DNA of 64,000 bases from Paenibacillus sedimenti (GCF_014534655.1 NZ_JACVVD010000016.1:33795-97794); one strand, 5' to 3'; shown: positions 1-9,177, numbered from the stretch's first letter. Numbers and translations: made by a program. The notes: a model not told the origin generated them from the sequence alone.

Positions 1-377
1 CCCTTAACGATCTATTCTTGTTCGATCTGGGTAAAGCGGATTTAAAAGCGGCATCTATCCCGATTCTTCAAAAACTCGCGTCGCTATTTCCTACTCTGAA
101 CAGCAAAGTCAGCATTGAAGGCCATACGGACAACCTCCCTCTGGCAACAGGCTCCCCTTTCAAAGATAACTGGGGCTTATCATTTGCCCGGTCGTTATCC
201 GTACTTCGTTACTTTAGCGATACGGCCGGCCTTGATGATCATAAATTCATTGCCACCGCCTATGCTGATACGATGCCCAAAGTCAGTAATGACAGCGATG
301 AAAACCGTGCAAAGAACCGACGTGTTGAAATTATCGTTCTGCGTAATGAATCGAATCCTGCCTCTGCCGCAAAATGA
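1..377 (+). CDS. OmpA/MotB-family C-terminal domain protein (5' end outside window)
   Basis: Reading continues in frame to the left edge, so only the C-terminal ~125 residues are present. They form an OmpA-like peptidoglycan-binding domain: an FDLGKADL strand, then EGHTDNLP, an NWGLSFARSLSVLRYF helix, and the closing NRAKNRRVEIIVLRN motif. These are the family's signature positions (the TD and NRRVEI residues contact diaminopimelate in known structures). Such domains anchor MotB stators or envelope proteins to the cell wall. The spacing resembles MotB-type proteins, but without the N-terminal membrane part I cannot tell a motor stator from another OmpA-like protein. The gene ends in TGA just before a hairpin terminator. 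Confidence 0.8.
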   Translation, partial: LNDLFLFDLGKADLKAASIPILQKLASLFPTLNSKVSIEGHTDNLPLATGSPFKDNWGLSFARSLSVLRYFSDTAGLDDHKFIATAYADTMPKVSNDSDENRAKNRRVEIIVLRNESNPASAAK

Positions 378-381
378 AATG

Positions 382-420
382 AAGACCCTGCCTCTCGCCA
401 AGAGAATCAGGGTCTTTTTG
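382..420 (+). terminator. Rho-independent terminator of the OmpA-like gene
   Basis: AGACCCTG (383-390) pairs with CAGGGTCT (408-415), with an inner TCTC/GAGA pairing, followed by TTTTT. It lies 5 bp after the stop codon and faces the end of the minus-strand gene at 432. Confidence 0.85.
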
Positions 421-431
421 CGTAAGTAGAC

Positions 432-1715
432 TTACATGGATTTAGTCGAGTCGTTCGATAGGAGCCCGGTCAACTTACCTCTTAGAAAGGAGAAAAGGTG
501 CAGCGGCCTATGTTCCACATAATAAAGCGCTTGTTGATCCGGAGCCAAAATAATGCCGAGCTGATGGTGTTCACCGGAGAAAATCGCGCGCTGGAGAAAG
601 CGTACTTCACCCTGATGATTCAGTACTTCCAGCTTACAAAAAGCAGCATTCAGCTGCATCGCAGCATGGAGATCGGTTTTGGTTGACACTTTGTGCCCAT
701 TTACCTTATGGATGAGCTCTCCCGCTTGGATGCCCAAGTCCTCCGCCGGACTGCCAGGTACAACGGCCAACACCATAAGCCCTTGCTGTGAGTGGACGAA
801 GAACGGCCTTTCCTTCGATTCTATCCAACGATTGTAACCGATGAGAGCTTCATGTAAACCGATGCTCAGCACGGCAGCTACGATGATTAGCGGTGACCAG
901 AAGTGAGCCGCGATTGCGGTCCCGAACAGAATCAAGCCATATAAGTACAATAGGCGGGAACTCATCTGCGTTTGTTTCCGCGGCAGCTTGGAGACGGTCA
1001 GCTCGGTGAAGCCGATCATCGCCGGGAATGCAAGCAGCGTCCAGCCTGAGGCGAGGTTAGCGCCAAGCAGCGTCCCCCAAGGAATCCCTTGCGTACTACC
1101 TCCGGCCAGCGGTACCAAAAGGAATAGCGGAACCGGCCAGAAGCCCTGAAGCTGGTAGCCGCCGATGATTTTACCCCGCTTCCCTTCGAGGAATAACGGA
1201 CTCGCCATTCGCGACCCCTGAAATCCGACCAGCAAGCCCTCTAATAGATGGAGGATGGCGACAATCACCAGTAAAGATGGAATATCAGCATTAACCACGA
1301 TGTCAAGGACCGGGACTGCTTCCTGTAAGCCGGACACATTCGGCAGCCACCCGACAACCGCATGAGCAATGCCCAAGATTCCAACCGCATAAGCAAGGCA
1401 TAAGAATCTCACACGTACGATTAACAGCACCACCGTAATCGCCCACAACAGAATGACCGCATCCGCTTGCACAGTCACGCCAACGAAGAGCATGACCACA
1501 GAGGCGCTCAGACCGCCGATCCAGCCCCAAAGCACCGTGCGCCAAGTCTCGTCCAGCAATGAATGGAGCCTGGTGTGAAACAATTTACGCTCCAATTGCA
1601 CTTGCTTCCGGTACTGCAGCACGATAAACAAAATGCCTATATAGTAAAAAGGATTCAAAAACAGCTGAAGTACACCATGCAGCAATCTTTCCAAGAGTTG
1701 AATCGCCAGATCCAT
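432..1715 (-). CDS. minJ: MinJ-like polytopic membrane protein with C-terminal PDZ domain
   Basis: 427 residues. About seven or eight hydrophobic membrane segments fill residues 1-290, followed by a PDZ domain at roughly 300-385 (VPGSPAEDLGIQAGELIHKVNG). In Bacillus subtilis, MinJ is a polytopic PDZ protein that bridges DivIVA and MinD for division-site placement, and its gene lies downstream of ctpB. Here the same order holds (ftsEX, M23 peptidase, ctpB, this gene), which supports the name. ATG start with AAGGAG ten bases upstream. SwrA, found between ctpB and minJ in B. subtilis, is absent. The family call rests on topology and synteny; a generic PDZ membrane protein remains possible. Confidence 0.72.
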   Translation of the reverse strand: MDLAIQLLERLLHGVLQLFLNPFYYIGILFIVLQYRKQVQLERKLFHTRLHSLLDETWRTVLWGWIGGLSASVVMLFVGVTVQADAVILLWAITVVLLIVRVRFLCLAYAVGILGIAHAVVGWLPNVSGLQEAVPVLDIVVNADIPSLLVIVAILHLLEGLLVGFQGSRMASPLFLEGKRGKIIGGYQLQGFWPVPLFLLVPLAGGSTQGIPWGTLLGANLASGWTLLAFPAMIGFTELTVSKLPRKQTQMSSRLLYLYGLILFGTAIAAHFWSPLIIVAAVLSIGLHEALIGYNRWIESKERPFFVHSQQGLMVLAVVPGSPAEDLGIQAGELIHKVNGHKVSTKTDLHAAMQLNAAFCKLEVLNHQGEVRFLQRAIFSGEHHQLGIILAPDQQALYYVEHRPLHLFSFLRGKLTGLLSNDSTKSM

Positions 1716-1729
1716 AGATTCGGGGCTCC

Positions 1730-1773
1730 TTGATGAAAAAGAAATAGGAAGGCTGCCTCTGCAACCTTCCTAA
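1730..1773 (-). terminator. Terminator between ctpB and the PDZ membrane gene
   Basis: On the minus strand GGAAGG-TTGC pairs with GCAG-CCTTCC (1747-1770), followed by a T-rich run ending TTTCTTTTTC. It separates ctpB from the downstream MinJ-like gene, which has its own strong ribosome binding site. Confidence 0.7.
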
Positions 1774-1837
1774 ACTATTTCGACCATGAGCGCTTATTTC
1801 CTGCCGCTGATGACGAATTTCCAACATCTGATCAACT

Positions 1838-3301
1838 TTATTTCCCGATCTGTTTTTGCAATTCCTGAACCGCCGCTTTCAATTGCGCATCGTTCTTCGG
1901 CTCACGAATTTGCGCCAGGATCGCTCTTTCCAGCTTATTCGCTGTTTCCGTATCCACTTCACCGGTCATCGGCAAACCGTTCGTACGCTGGAACGCCTTC
2001 ACCGCTGTTGCGGTCTTATCGTTGAAGTAACCGTCCGATCGTTCCGTTGAGAAACCAAGTCCATTGAGCATCAATTGTAAGTTCTTCACATCGTCGCTGT
2101 TGCTATCCTGCTTCAGCACCGATTTCTTGGAGAGAGGCGCCGCTTTGAAATAGGCCGGCTGCTCGACCGGAATGTCCGGTTGGATGCCCTTTTTATGGAT
2201 CCAATTGCCGTTAGGCGTTAACCACTTGTACACGGTCATCTTAATGTTGCTGCCATCGCCCATTTCCTTCTCGAAAGTCACCTGAACGGTTCCTTTCCCG
2301 TAGGATGTTTCCCCAATAACTTTGCTGCCTACAGCTTCCTGGAAAGCCCCGGCCAAAATCTCGGAGGCGCTGGCGCTGCCTTTATTCACCAGAACAGTAA
2401 CCGGGTATTTCTTGCCTGTACCTGTCGAAGGCGTCGGCTCCCGCTTCCCATCGCGGTTCTCGACCTGCACGATCGGTTTACCGCTCTGTACAAACGGATT
2501 GACGATGTCTACGACCACATTGAGCAGACCGCCCGGATCGTTGCGCACATCGATGACAAGACCTTTCATCCCCTTTGCTTCAAGCTTCTTCAGCTCTTCC
2601 GCGAAGCGCGTTGCCGTATACGCCGAAAACTGGCGGATCTCAATCTTGCCGATTTGGTCCTGGAGCATTTCGGCATAGACCGTTTCCACATCGATATTAT
2701 CTCGGACGACGATGACCTGAATCGGATCGTTCACGCCTTGTCGGATCAATTCCAGCTTCGCCTGCGTTCCTTTGGGGCCGCGGATTTTCATGACAGCTTG
2801 ATTGAGCGTGAGTCCGTCCAGCTTATCGCCGTTAACCGAAACGATCACATCGTTGGCTTGAATGCCCGCTTTCTCAGCCGGCGATCCTTTGATCGGGGAT
2901 ACAATGACGAACTTTCCTTCATCGATCGAAACCTCAGCGCCAATACCTTGGAAAGAAGACGAAATACTTTCATCGAATTGTTTCGCTTCCTTCTGATCCA
3001 TATACACGGTGAACGGATCCTCGAGCGCATCAAGCATGCCGTTAATCGCGCCGTTGACCAGCTTATCATGGTCGGTTTGGGTCAAATACTTGCTCTCGAT
3101 CAACTGATAAGTCGTCGCGATTTTGTTCAAATCCTTGCTCGAAAGTCCTGAGGAAGTGGCGGCAGAGGCTGCGGCGCTGCCCGCCGGCTTCTCCTTCCAT
3201 CCCCAGAATGTCGAGGAGTCAACAATCGTTAATGTCAAAATGCTGCTTGCAAACATCGCTAACAAGACAAAAGCAAGCACGGTGCGTCCTTTAAACTGCA
3301 C
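1838..3301 (-). CDS. ctpB: Carboxy-terminal processing protease CtpA/CtpB (peptidase S41)
   Basis: About 487 residues. One N-terminal membrane segment (8-28), a PDZ domain (~112-192, SPAEKAGIQANDVIVSVNG), then the S41 protease core. The Ser-Lys-Gln catalytic set is visible: Ser311 in GSASASEIL, Lys336 in YGKGTVQ, Gln340. This is almost the numbering of B. subtilis CtpB, which cuts SpoIVFA in sporulation. A peptidoglycan-binding type 1 domain follows (~395-459). I chose a GTG start because AAGGTGGTGA sits eight bases before it; an in-frame ATG at 3328 and a longer frame to 3415 have weaker ribosome binding sites. It follows the M23 endopeptidase gene and belongs to the envelope cluster. Confidence 0.93.
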   Translation of the reverse strand: MQFKGRTVLAFVLLAMFASSILTLTIVDSSTFWGWKEKPAGSAAASAATSSGLSSKDLNKIATTYQLIESKYLTQTDHDKLVNGAINGMLDALEDPFTVYMDQKEAKQFDESISSSFQGIGAEVSIDEGKFVIVSPIKGSPAEKAGIQANDVIVSVNGDKLDGLTLNQAVMKIRGPKGTQAKLELIRQGVNDPIQVIVVRDNIDVETVYAEMLQDQIGKIEIRQFSAYTATRFAEELKKLEAKGMKGLVIDVRNDPGGLLNVVVDIVNPFVQSGKPIVQVENRDGKREPTPSTGTGKKYPVTVLVNKGSASASEILAGAFQEAVGSKVIGETSYGKGTVQVTFEKEMGDGSNIKMTVYKWLTPNGNWIHKKGIQPDIPVEQPAYFKAAPLSKKSVLKQDSNSDDVKNLQLMLNGLGFSTERSDGYFNDKTATAVKAFQRTNGLPMTGEVDTETANKLERAILAQIREPKNDAQLKAAVQELQKQIGK

Positions 3302-3443
3302 AGCGTGATTCACCACCTTTTCATCCATAAACCCGTAAAATACCGAAAGCAGGCTTGCACTGTTGCTGCCAGGAGCCCGCTTTCCGTTCGAGTCCGCCTG
3401 TTTAGTATATGACAAGCCATCCTCGTTTTATAACCAAGTTGTC

Positions 3444-4634
3444 CTATCTCAAGTAGGGTTTGGGATCCACAGGTTTCTCATTGAGCCTTACTTCAAAATG
3501 CAAGTGGTTTCCGGTCGATTGACCTGTAGAACCTACGCCTGCAATCTTTTGTCCGCGTTTCACGGTATCGCCCACTTTGACATAAATGCCTTCATTCATG
3601 ATGTGGCCATATACGGTCCACAAACCTTTGCCATGATCGATGATCACGCAATTGCCATATCCGTTCATCCAGGAAGCATAGATGACGGATCCGTTCTCGG
3701 CCGCGCGAATCTCGGTGCCTTTGGGCGCACCCAAGTCAATGCCTTTATGGTTCTCGGACCTTCCAGTTACAGGATTGATTCGAGCAACGAAATCAGAGGT
3801 GAGGGGTGCTTGAGAAGCTAAAGGATATCCAAGTTTCCCTCCGGTATAAGTGAAAGGAGATTTCGCCTTGGAAGCGGCTCGTTTCTTGGCCTGTAGATCA
3901 GCCTCCTGTTTGGCTAACTGGGTGAGCTGTCTTTCGCTCTCTTCCGAGATGTCTTCCAACACTTTTTCCTGCTTGGTTAAGGAAGCAATCTTCACTTCCT
4001 TTTCCTTCTCCTTGGCTTGCAATTCATCACGCACCGCATCCGCTTCCGCGTAGAGCACCTTTACTTCTTCAAGCTGCTGCTCGGTTTCATGCTTCTTTTG
4101 CTCAACCATGTCCCGATCTTTCTTATTCGATTCTAGAATCTCTTTATCTTGATTCACAATTGATTTCAGAGCTTCGAGGCGGTTCAAGAAATCGGAAAAA
4201 CTGGTCGCGCTCATCAGTACGTCCATATAAGAAACAAAACCATTCATATACATGAGGCGCAGGCGGGATTTCAGCATTTGATCGCGACTCTCTACACGAG
4301 CCTCAGCCTCGTCCAGCTGCTTGCCGTTCTCTTCAAGCGTAGCGGATACCTGATCAATCTGATTGTTCAGATCGGAAAGTTTTTTGCTTGCCTCGTTCAC
4401 TTGCGCGATAAGTGCTTTCATGTCCTTGGTGGTTTGCTCTTTCTCGCTATGCACCTTCGATATTTGATTCTCAGCTGCATTCGCTTTCTGCTGTGCTTCC
4501 GCCTTCTTCTTCTTAAGCTGAGACAGCTGCTGATCGATCTTTTCCGTCGTTGAAGCAGCGTAACCCGCGTAAGGTACAACCAATGTGCCGGCTATGCCCA
4601 GTGACAACAATATGGGCAGAATCTTCTTCTTCAA
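3444..4634 (-). CDS. Secreted M23 murein endopeptidase with EnvC-like coiled coil
   Basis: 396 residues: signal peptide (1-27), a long charged coiled coil (~30-255) and a C-terminal LytM/M23 domain (~275-396). The zinc ligands are intact: H296 and D300 (NHKGID) and H379 (HLHFE), as are H344 and H377. It should therefore be an active DD-endopeptidase rather than a degenerate activator such as E. coli EnvC. Encoded directly downstream of ftsEX, it is the obvious partner of that complex, in the way CwlO is for FtsEX in B. subtilis (inference). TTG start with GGGGAGG eight bases upstream. A dispersed repeat lies between it and ftsX. Confidence 0.9.
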   Translation of the reverse strand: MKKKILPILLSLGIAGTLVVPYAGYAASTTEKIDQQLSQLKKKKAEAQQKANAAENQISKVHSEKEQTTKDMKALIAQVNEASKKLSDLNNQIDQVSATLEENGKQLDEAEARVESRDQMLKSRLRLMYMNGFVSYMDVLMSATSFSDFLNRLEALKSIVNQDKEILESNKKDRDMVEQKKHETEQQLEEVKVLYAEADAVRDELQAKEKEKEVKIASLTKQEKVLEDISEESERQLTQLAKQEADLQAKKRAASKAKSPFTYTGGKLGYPLASQAPLTSDFVARINPVTGRSENHKGIDLGAPKGTEIRAAENGSVIYASWMNGYGNCVIIDHGKGLWTVYGHIMNEGIYVKVGDTVKRGQKIAGVGSTGQSTGNHLHFEVRLNEKPVDPKPYLR

Positions 4635-4715
4635 GCACGTAGCCTCCCCATTTTTCCAAATCAGGCCTGGAACTCTTATTCTAGCGAAACTAGGAATCTA
4701 TTAATTTAGATTGAA

Positions 4716-4883
4716 GTTTTGAAAATCGGCTTTCAGAACCGAGAAGGTTGGACGAAAATTGGAGAAGGAGGAACGGAGCGTAGGCAAACCTACGTGAGTA
4801 CCGGACTTCCCAATTTTCGTTCAAGATTCGATGCCGAACTTCTTCGATAGAATAACTTCGTTATCAAAGTCGGTTTTCAAAAC
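4716..4883 (+). repeat. Dispersed intergenic repeat, copy 1 (168 bp)
   Basis: Ends are 18-bp inverted repeats (4716-4733 and 4866-4883, 16 of 18 matched, mismatches G-U compatible). Inside are an AACC-GAGAA-GGTT hairpin, a stem of GACGAAAATTGG with CCAATTTTCGTTC, a TAGG-CAAA-CCTA hairpin, the shared core GAGTACCGGACTTCCC and an ATAAC-TTC-GTTAT hairpin. It begins 6 bp from the ftsX stop codon. Two further copies are at 8218-8373 and 52516-52773. Confidence 0.88.
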
Positions 4884-4889
4884 ATCCTA

Positions 4890-5807
4890 TTAAACGCGCA
4901 AAAATTTACGGACGGAAATCAAGCTGCCCCAGACCCCAATTACCATGCCGATGCCTAACAGAAGCGCAGTTAAGGTGAAACTGATGTCACTGAAAGGCGT
5001 CAATTTAATCATCATTAAACTAAGGTCCAGTGAGCCTGTATTCATAAGCTTCCAATACCCTCCCAATATGAGGCCGATTGGAATGACTGAGCCTATGAAA
5101 CCCAGCAAAGCGCCCTCGATGAAGAATGGCCAACGAATAAAAGAATTCGTCGCCCCTACGAGCTTCATAATGGCGATTTCTTTACGCCGCGCAAGAATCG
5201 TAATTTTGATCGTATTCGCAATGAGAAATACCGCTGTAAACGACAATAAAATCACAATGCCGAAACCAACCCAACGCACGATTTCAGTCACTTTAAATAG
5301 CGCTTCTACCGTACCTTTGCCGTAATTGACTTTATAGATCGGCTTCGGATCTTTACCAACGTTCAGAGCGCTGATTTGATCCGCAACAGCTGCAACGTTC
5401 CTAGGATCGTCCACCTCGACCGTGAACGCGTCGTTGAGCGGATTGTTATCTCCGTCAAACCCTTCCAGCAGCGCCTTCCCGCTTTCCCCCAGCTTACCGC
5501 GCAAATAGACAAGTCCCTCTTCCTTAGAGACGAACTTGATCGTCTTCACTTCCGGAATTCCCTTGATTTGACTCTCAAGCATATCGATTTGCGACTGTGG
5601 CGTATTGACTTCCAGATAAACATTGATTTCAACCTGTTTCTCAATCTGATTCGCGATATCGTTGACATTCAGCGTAATCAGCACAAAAATACCAAGAATA
5701 AATAAAGAAATAGAAATCGAACTGATCGACGCGAACGTCATCCAGCCGTTTCGAATGACATTTTTCGTTCCTTCCCGCAAATGACGGGAGACCGTACTAA
5801 TCTTCAT
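4890..5807 (-). CDS. ftsX: Cell division ABC-like membrane protein FtsX
   Basis: 305 residues. One membrane helix near the N-terminus (~23-44), an extracytoplasmic domain (~45-165) with the LESQIKGIPEVKTIKFVSKEEGL pattern of FtsX ectodomains (shortened here in meaning: residues ~75-98), then three C-terminal helices with RRKEIAIMKLVGAT, the FtsX coupling region. FtsX transmits ATP hydrolysis by FtsE to peptidoglycan hydrolases. The ATG at 5807 overlaps the 3' end of ftsE by 11 bp, typical of translational coupling. A longer in-frame start inside ftsE is unlikely. Confidence 0.95.
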   Translation of the reverse strand: MKISTVSRHLREGTKNVIRNGWMTFASISSISISLFILGIFVLITLNVNDIANQIEKQVEINVYLEVNTPQSQIDMLESQIKGIPEVKTIKFVSKEEGLVYLRGKLGESGKALLEGFDGDNNPLNDAFTVEVDDPRNVAAVADQISALNVGKDPKPIYKVNYGKGTVEALFKVTEIVRWVGFGIVILLSFTAVFLIANTIKITILARRKEIAIMKLVGATNSFIRWPFFIEGALLGFIGSVIPIGLILGGYWKLMNTGSLDLSLMMIKLTPFSDISFTLTALLLGIGMVIGVWGSLISVRKFLRV

Positions 5808-6483
5808 AGCCGTATTCCCCCCGCACTTCATCACGCGCGATGAGGCCCTGCTCAATGGCAATTACCCTTTTACGCATCGTGTTGACGATTTCTTTGTTGT
5901 GAGTGGCCATGACGATCGTCGTACCGCGGAAATTGATTTCCTCCATCAGTTTCATAATGCCCCACGACGTCTCCGGGTCGAGATTTCCTGTCGGTTCATC
6001 GGCGATAATGACGGATGGATTGTTAATTATTGCCCGGGCAATAGCCACGCGCTGCTGCTCGCCGCCAGAAAGTTGGGAAGGCAAGGAATTCGCCTTGTCC
6101 TTCAACTTAACAAGCTCCAAAACTTCCATCGTACGCTTCTTGATCTGCTTCTTAGGTGCCTCGATAACTTCCATGGCAAAGGCGATATTTTCGAACACGT
6201 TAAGTTTCGGAAGTAAACGATAATCCTGGAAAATAACACCAATATTACGGCGCACATACGGAATCTTGCGCTGCTTCAGTTTTTCCAAATTAAATCCGTT
6301 AACGAAGATCTGCCCTTTGGTCGGCTTTTCTTCTCTATACATTAATTTCATAAAAGTAGATTTACCTGCGCCGGATGGCCCAACAACATATACGAACTCG
6401 TTGCGGTCCACTTTTATATTAATCCCTCTCAATGCATGAGTCCCGTTGGAGTACGTCTTCCATACGTCCTGCATTTCGATCAC
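5797..6483 (-). CDS. ftsE: Cell division ATP-binding protein FtsE
   Basis: 228 residues. Complete ABC ATPase: Walker A GPSGAGKST (35-43), Q-loop in IFQDYRLL, signature LSGGEQQ (138-144), Walker B VIIADEPTG (158-166) and the switch His in ATHNKE. The length and the MIEMQDVWKTYSNG opening fit FtsE. It energises FtsX, which then activates the M23 hydrolase encoded two genes on. GTG start with AGGA nine bases upstream; first gene of the leftward envelope operon. Confidence 0.96.
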   Translation of the reverse strand: MIEMQDVWKTYSNGTHALRGINIKVDRNEFVYVVGPSGAGKSTFMKLMYREEKPTKGQIFVNGFNLEKLKQRKIPYVRRNIGVIFQDYRLLPKLNVFENIAFAMEVIEAPKKQIKKRTMEVLELVKLKDKANSLPSQLSGGEQQRVAIARAIINNPSVIIADEPTGNLDPETSWGIMKLMEEINFRGTTIVMATHNKEIVNTMRKRVIAIEQGLIARDEVRGEYGYED

Positions 6484-6738
6484 AATATCACATCCTAATT
6501 AAATAGATAGCCTTTATCCTTTCGACATAAAAGCCGAAAATCCTTTAGAGGGTCCAGAAAATTCGTGCCAATTACCCTCATTATATCATTTTTTGAGAGA
6601 ATATGATTCTTCTACGGCTAGCAATTTCAAGCATTGTTCTTATTGAAGTACTAAAACCCCGTCGCCGGCGATACAAATGGTAGTACAGGCATTCTTGTGT
6701 CCTAATGCTTGTATCTGAGTGTAAAGGAGCCGCCGTTC

Positions 6739-8202
6739 ATGCCGCCAACCTCCCCCATTTTATCGCATACTCGTAAATACCTCCTGATTTTATCGTTCAT
6801 CGTCGTCTTATCAGGCGCTGGCTGGGGAGCACTGTATGCCTACGGTACGGGGCAGAAACTGCCTGCTCATTTTCAGGTTGCCGGGTGGAAAGCCGGCGGT
6901 CTTACCCATACTCAATTTCTTCGGCAGTTAGATGAACAGTTGAAAGTTTATAATTCGCTAAAAGTACACCTGGCTTCACCAAGTTCAGAGATTAGAAGCA
7001 AAGACCTGACCCTAGCAGAACTAGGATTGGTTATAGATAGAGAAGAGCTCGATGAAGCCATTCAAAAAATGTTTCATGCTTCCGTGATAAACCGTATCGC
7101 GGCCAGATGGTCATTGCGTAATGCGCAATTGCCTCTGCGGATGTCTATTGATCCGGACAAACTGAACGCGGCGGTGAGGCAGCGCTGGAAAGAGCTGTAC
7201 GACCGTCAACCTGTTGCCGCACGGCGTGTTGTGAATCCGGATGACTCCATCCGGTATGAGCCCGAACGTACGGTTCCCCGGCTGGATACGATTACGCTGC
7301 AGAAAGAACTTGAATCCGGAATCCCGCCTGTTACTGGATTGTTCAGTGGGCTTGGCCCATTGAAGTTGGCCATTCCCATTTACATAGAACAACCTTCGGT
7401 TACCGTAGATTCCCTTAAGAAACAAGGGGTTGAGCGCAAAATTGCAGAATTCGCGACGTCTTTTCCCCTTTCAGGAACAGGCCGCATTCATAACATCCGC
7501 TCGACGGCTACTTCGATCCAAGATATGCTGCTTGCGCCGGGAGAAACGTTCGATTACAGCAAAATCATTGAACGAACTGAAGCTCAATTCGGCTATCAAG
7601 AAGCGCCGGTCATATTGAATGGAAAGCTCGTCCCCGGTATTGGAGGCGGCATTTGCCAAGTCTCATCCACCTTGTATAACGCCGTGCTCCGGAGTGGCCT
7701 TGAAATCATCGAGCGGCGTAACCACTCCTTGCCTGTCAGTTATGTGCCATTAGGACAAGACGCAACCTTCGCAAGCGGATACATTAATTTCAAATTCCGC
7801 AATAATACAGGTGCATACTTACTTATCCGGGCAGTTACCACAGATCGCGACGTAACGGTGAAGCTTTTCGGCCGTTCGCCATCCACAGACACTTACGACA
7901 TCGAATCCAAAATCATTGAAAAGATACAACCTACGATCAAATATTTGCATAATCCGGCCTTGCGATCAGGCTCCACCAAGCCAATCACTCAAGGCAAAGA
8001 AGGATATATCGTAGAGACTTACCGCTATAAAAAGGTGAATGGCATCGTAGTCAGCAAAGAGCTGGTTTCCAAAGATCGCTACGCTGCCGTTCCGACACTC
8101 GTGGCCTCCAACCTCGGGGACATCAAGCCGGATGAAGGTAATCAGGGCGAGAACAATAGCCAGATTCTGGAGGATGGTGTGAAGGGGCCGAGTTTTAGGT
8201 AA
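6739..8202 (+). CDS. VanW-family exported protein
   Basis: 487 residues. One N-terminal membrane anchor (~15-37), a putative peptidoglycan-binding-4 region (~40-225), a VanW domain (~240-370; LLAPGETFDYSKI, PGIGGGICQVSSTLYNA, ERRNHSLPVSYVPLG) and a G5-like tail (~400-470). Family members (YoaR-like) are extracytoplasmic; their biochemical role is not established, though VanW was named from vancomycin-resistance clusters. ATG start with AAAGGAG nine bases upstream. It is divergent from ftsE and followed by copy 2 of the dispersed repeat. Confidence 0.88.
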   Translation: MPPTSPILSHTRKYLLILSFIVVLSGAGWGALYAYGTGQKLPAHFQVAGWKAGGLTHTQFLRQLDEQLKVYNSLKVHLASPSSEIRSKDLTLAELGLVIDREELDEAIQKMFHASVINRIAARWSLRNAQLPLRMSIDPDKLNAAVRQRWKELYDRQPVAARRVVNPDDSIRYEPERTVPRLDTITLQKELESGIPPVTGLFSGLGPLKLAIPIYIEQPSVTVDSLKKQGVERKIAEFATSFPLSGTGRIHNIRSTATSIQDMLLAPGETFDYSKIIERTEAQFGYQEAPVILNGKLVPGIGGGICQVSSTLYNAVLRSGLEIIERRNHSLPVSYVPLGQDATFASGYINFKFRNNTGAYLLIRAVTTDRDVTVKLFGRSPSTDTYDIESKIIEKIQPTIKYLHNPALRSGSTKPITQGKEGYIVETYRYKKVNGIVVSKELVSKDRYAAVPTLVASNLGDIKPDEGNQGENNSQILEDGVKGPSFR

Positions 8203-8217
8203 ATATTTTTAATAAAA

Positions 8218-8373
8218 GTTGAAAAAGCCGGCTTTCAAAACCGAGAAGGTTGGACGAAAACGGAGAAGGAGGAACGGAGCGAGATGTGAGTACCGGACTT
8301 CCCGTTTTCGTTCAAGATTCGATGCGAATAGGCTTCAGCGATATCCTTTGTTTTCAAAGTCGGTTTTTTTAAC
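8218..8373 (+). repeat. Dispersed intergenic repeat, copy 2 (156 bp)
   Basis: Ends are 18-bp inverted repeats (8218-8235 and 8356-8373, 15 of 18 matched, all mismatches G-U compatible). It keeps the AACC-GAGAA-GGTT hairpin and the core GAGTACCGGACTTCCC. Its central stem is GACGAAAACGG with CCGTTTTCGTTC: both arms differ from copy 1 yet still pair. The small TAGG hairpin of copy 1 is lost. It starts 15 bp after the VanW-gene stop codon. Confidence 0.88.
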
Positions 8374-8481
8374 CTCCGCTTAAAAACAATGACAGGTCAT
8401 ATGACTCTAGATACTAGGTCACTATGACTTTTTTCTTTTATTCTAAGTACAAGAGAGAAAATGTATGAAGGAGGCAGGAAG

Positions 8482-9174
8482 ATGAGTAAATCGGATTACT
8501 TCAAAGAATTGAACTATCGGCTGCGCGGACTTCCTGAGAAGGAACGACAAAATATATTGTCTGTATATGAAGAATTGTTTCAAAAAGCACTTGAGAACGG
8601 AAAAAACGAGGAAGATGTAGCAGAATCGCTTGGTTACCCAAGAGTTCCGAACTGGGACGCTCCTTCAAAAGAGAAAGCGAACGTAGAGAAGGAACCTATG
8701 AAAAAACCTCCGGCGATTGAACAAGAGCCTCCTTATCGGAGACCCGATCCTTTGCCGCCTAAGTTGGAACCGTTTGAACCGGAACGGCATACACCTTATT
8801 CCCATTCTTATACCCCTCCATATCCGCCGCCATATCAGGCGAAACCGGAATCTGGCATCAAGGCTATTATTGTCAGCATAGCGCTTGGGTTTTTCAACCT
8901 CATTTTCGTCTTGGGGCCTTGGTTCGGCATTCTCTCCGTTTTGATCGGCTTTTTCGTCTCAGGCATTGCCTTGATCATCGCTCCTGTTATTGTTGTCATC
9001 GGCAGCTTTATCGATAATGCCGGCAGCGATCTTCGGTTGATTTTCTTTGTCATGTTAGCGTGCTTCGGTCTCGGAATTATTTTAACCACACTCAGCTCCT
9101 GGCTGTTCAAATGGTTCTTCAAGCTGACCTGGAGTTACATTCAATTCAACGCCAAACTGATTAAGGGGGCTTAA
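8482..9174 (+). CDS. HAAS-domain (DUF1700-like) membrane protein
   Basis: 230 residues. The N-terminal ~60 residues match the HAAS fold seen in DUF1700 proteins (YFKELNYRLRGLPEKERQNI, then EESLGYP-like VAESLGYP). A proline-rich linker (~75-125) precedes three or four hydrophobic helices (~130-220). Such proteins are usually encoded beside a DUF4097 adhesin-like protein and often a PadR regulator. The DUF4097 gene follows after 3 bp, but no PadR gene is visible. The start is ATG at 8482 with GAAGGAGG upstream; an in-frame ATG at 8461 lacks such a site. Function unknown. Confidence 0.8.
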   Translation: MSKSDYFKELNYRLRGLPEKERQNILSVYEELFQKALENGKNEEDVAESLGYPRVPNWDAPSKEKANVEKEPMKKPPAIEQEPPYRRPDPLPPKLEPFEPERHTPYSHSYTPPYPPPYQAKPESGIKAIIVSIALGFFNLIFVLGPWFGILSVLIGFFVSGIALIIAPVIVVIGSFIDNAGSDLRLIFFVMLACFGLGIILTTLSSWLFKWFFKLTWSYIQFNAKLIKGA

Positions 9175-9177
9175 GCC

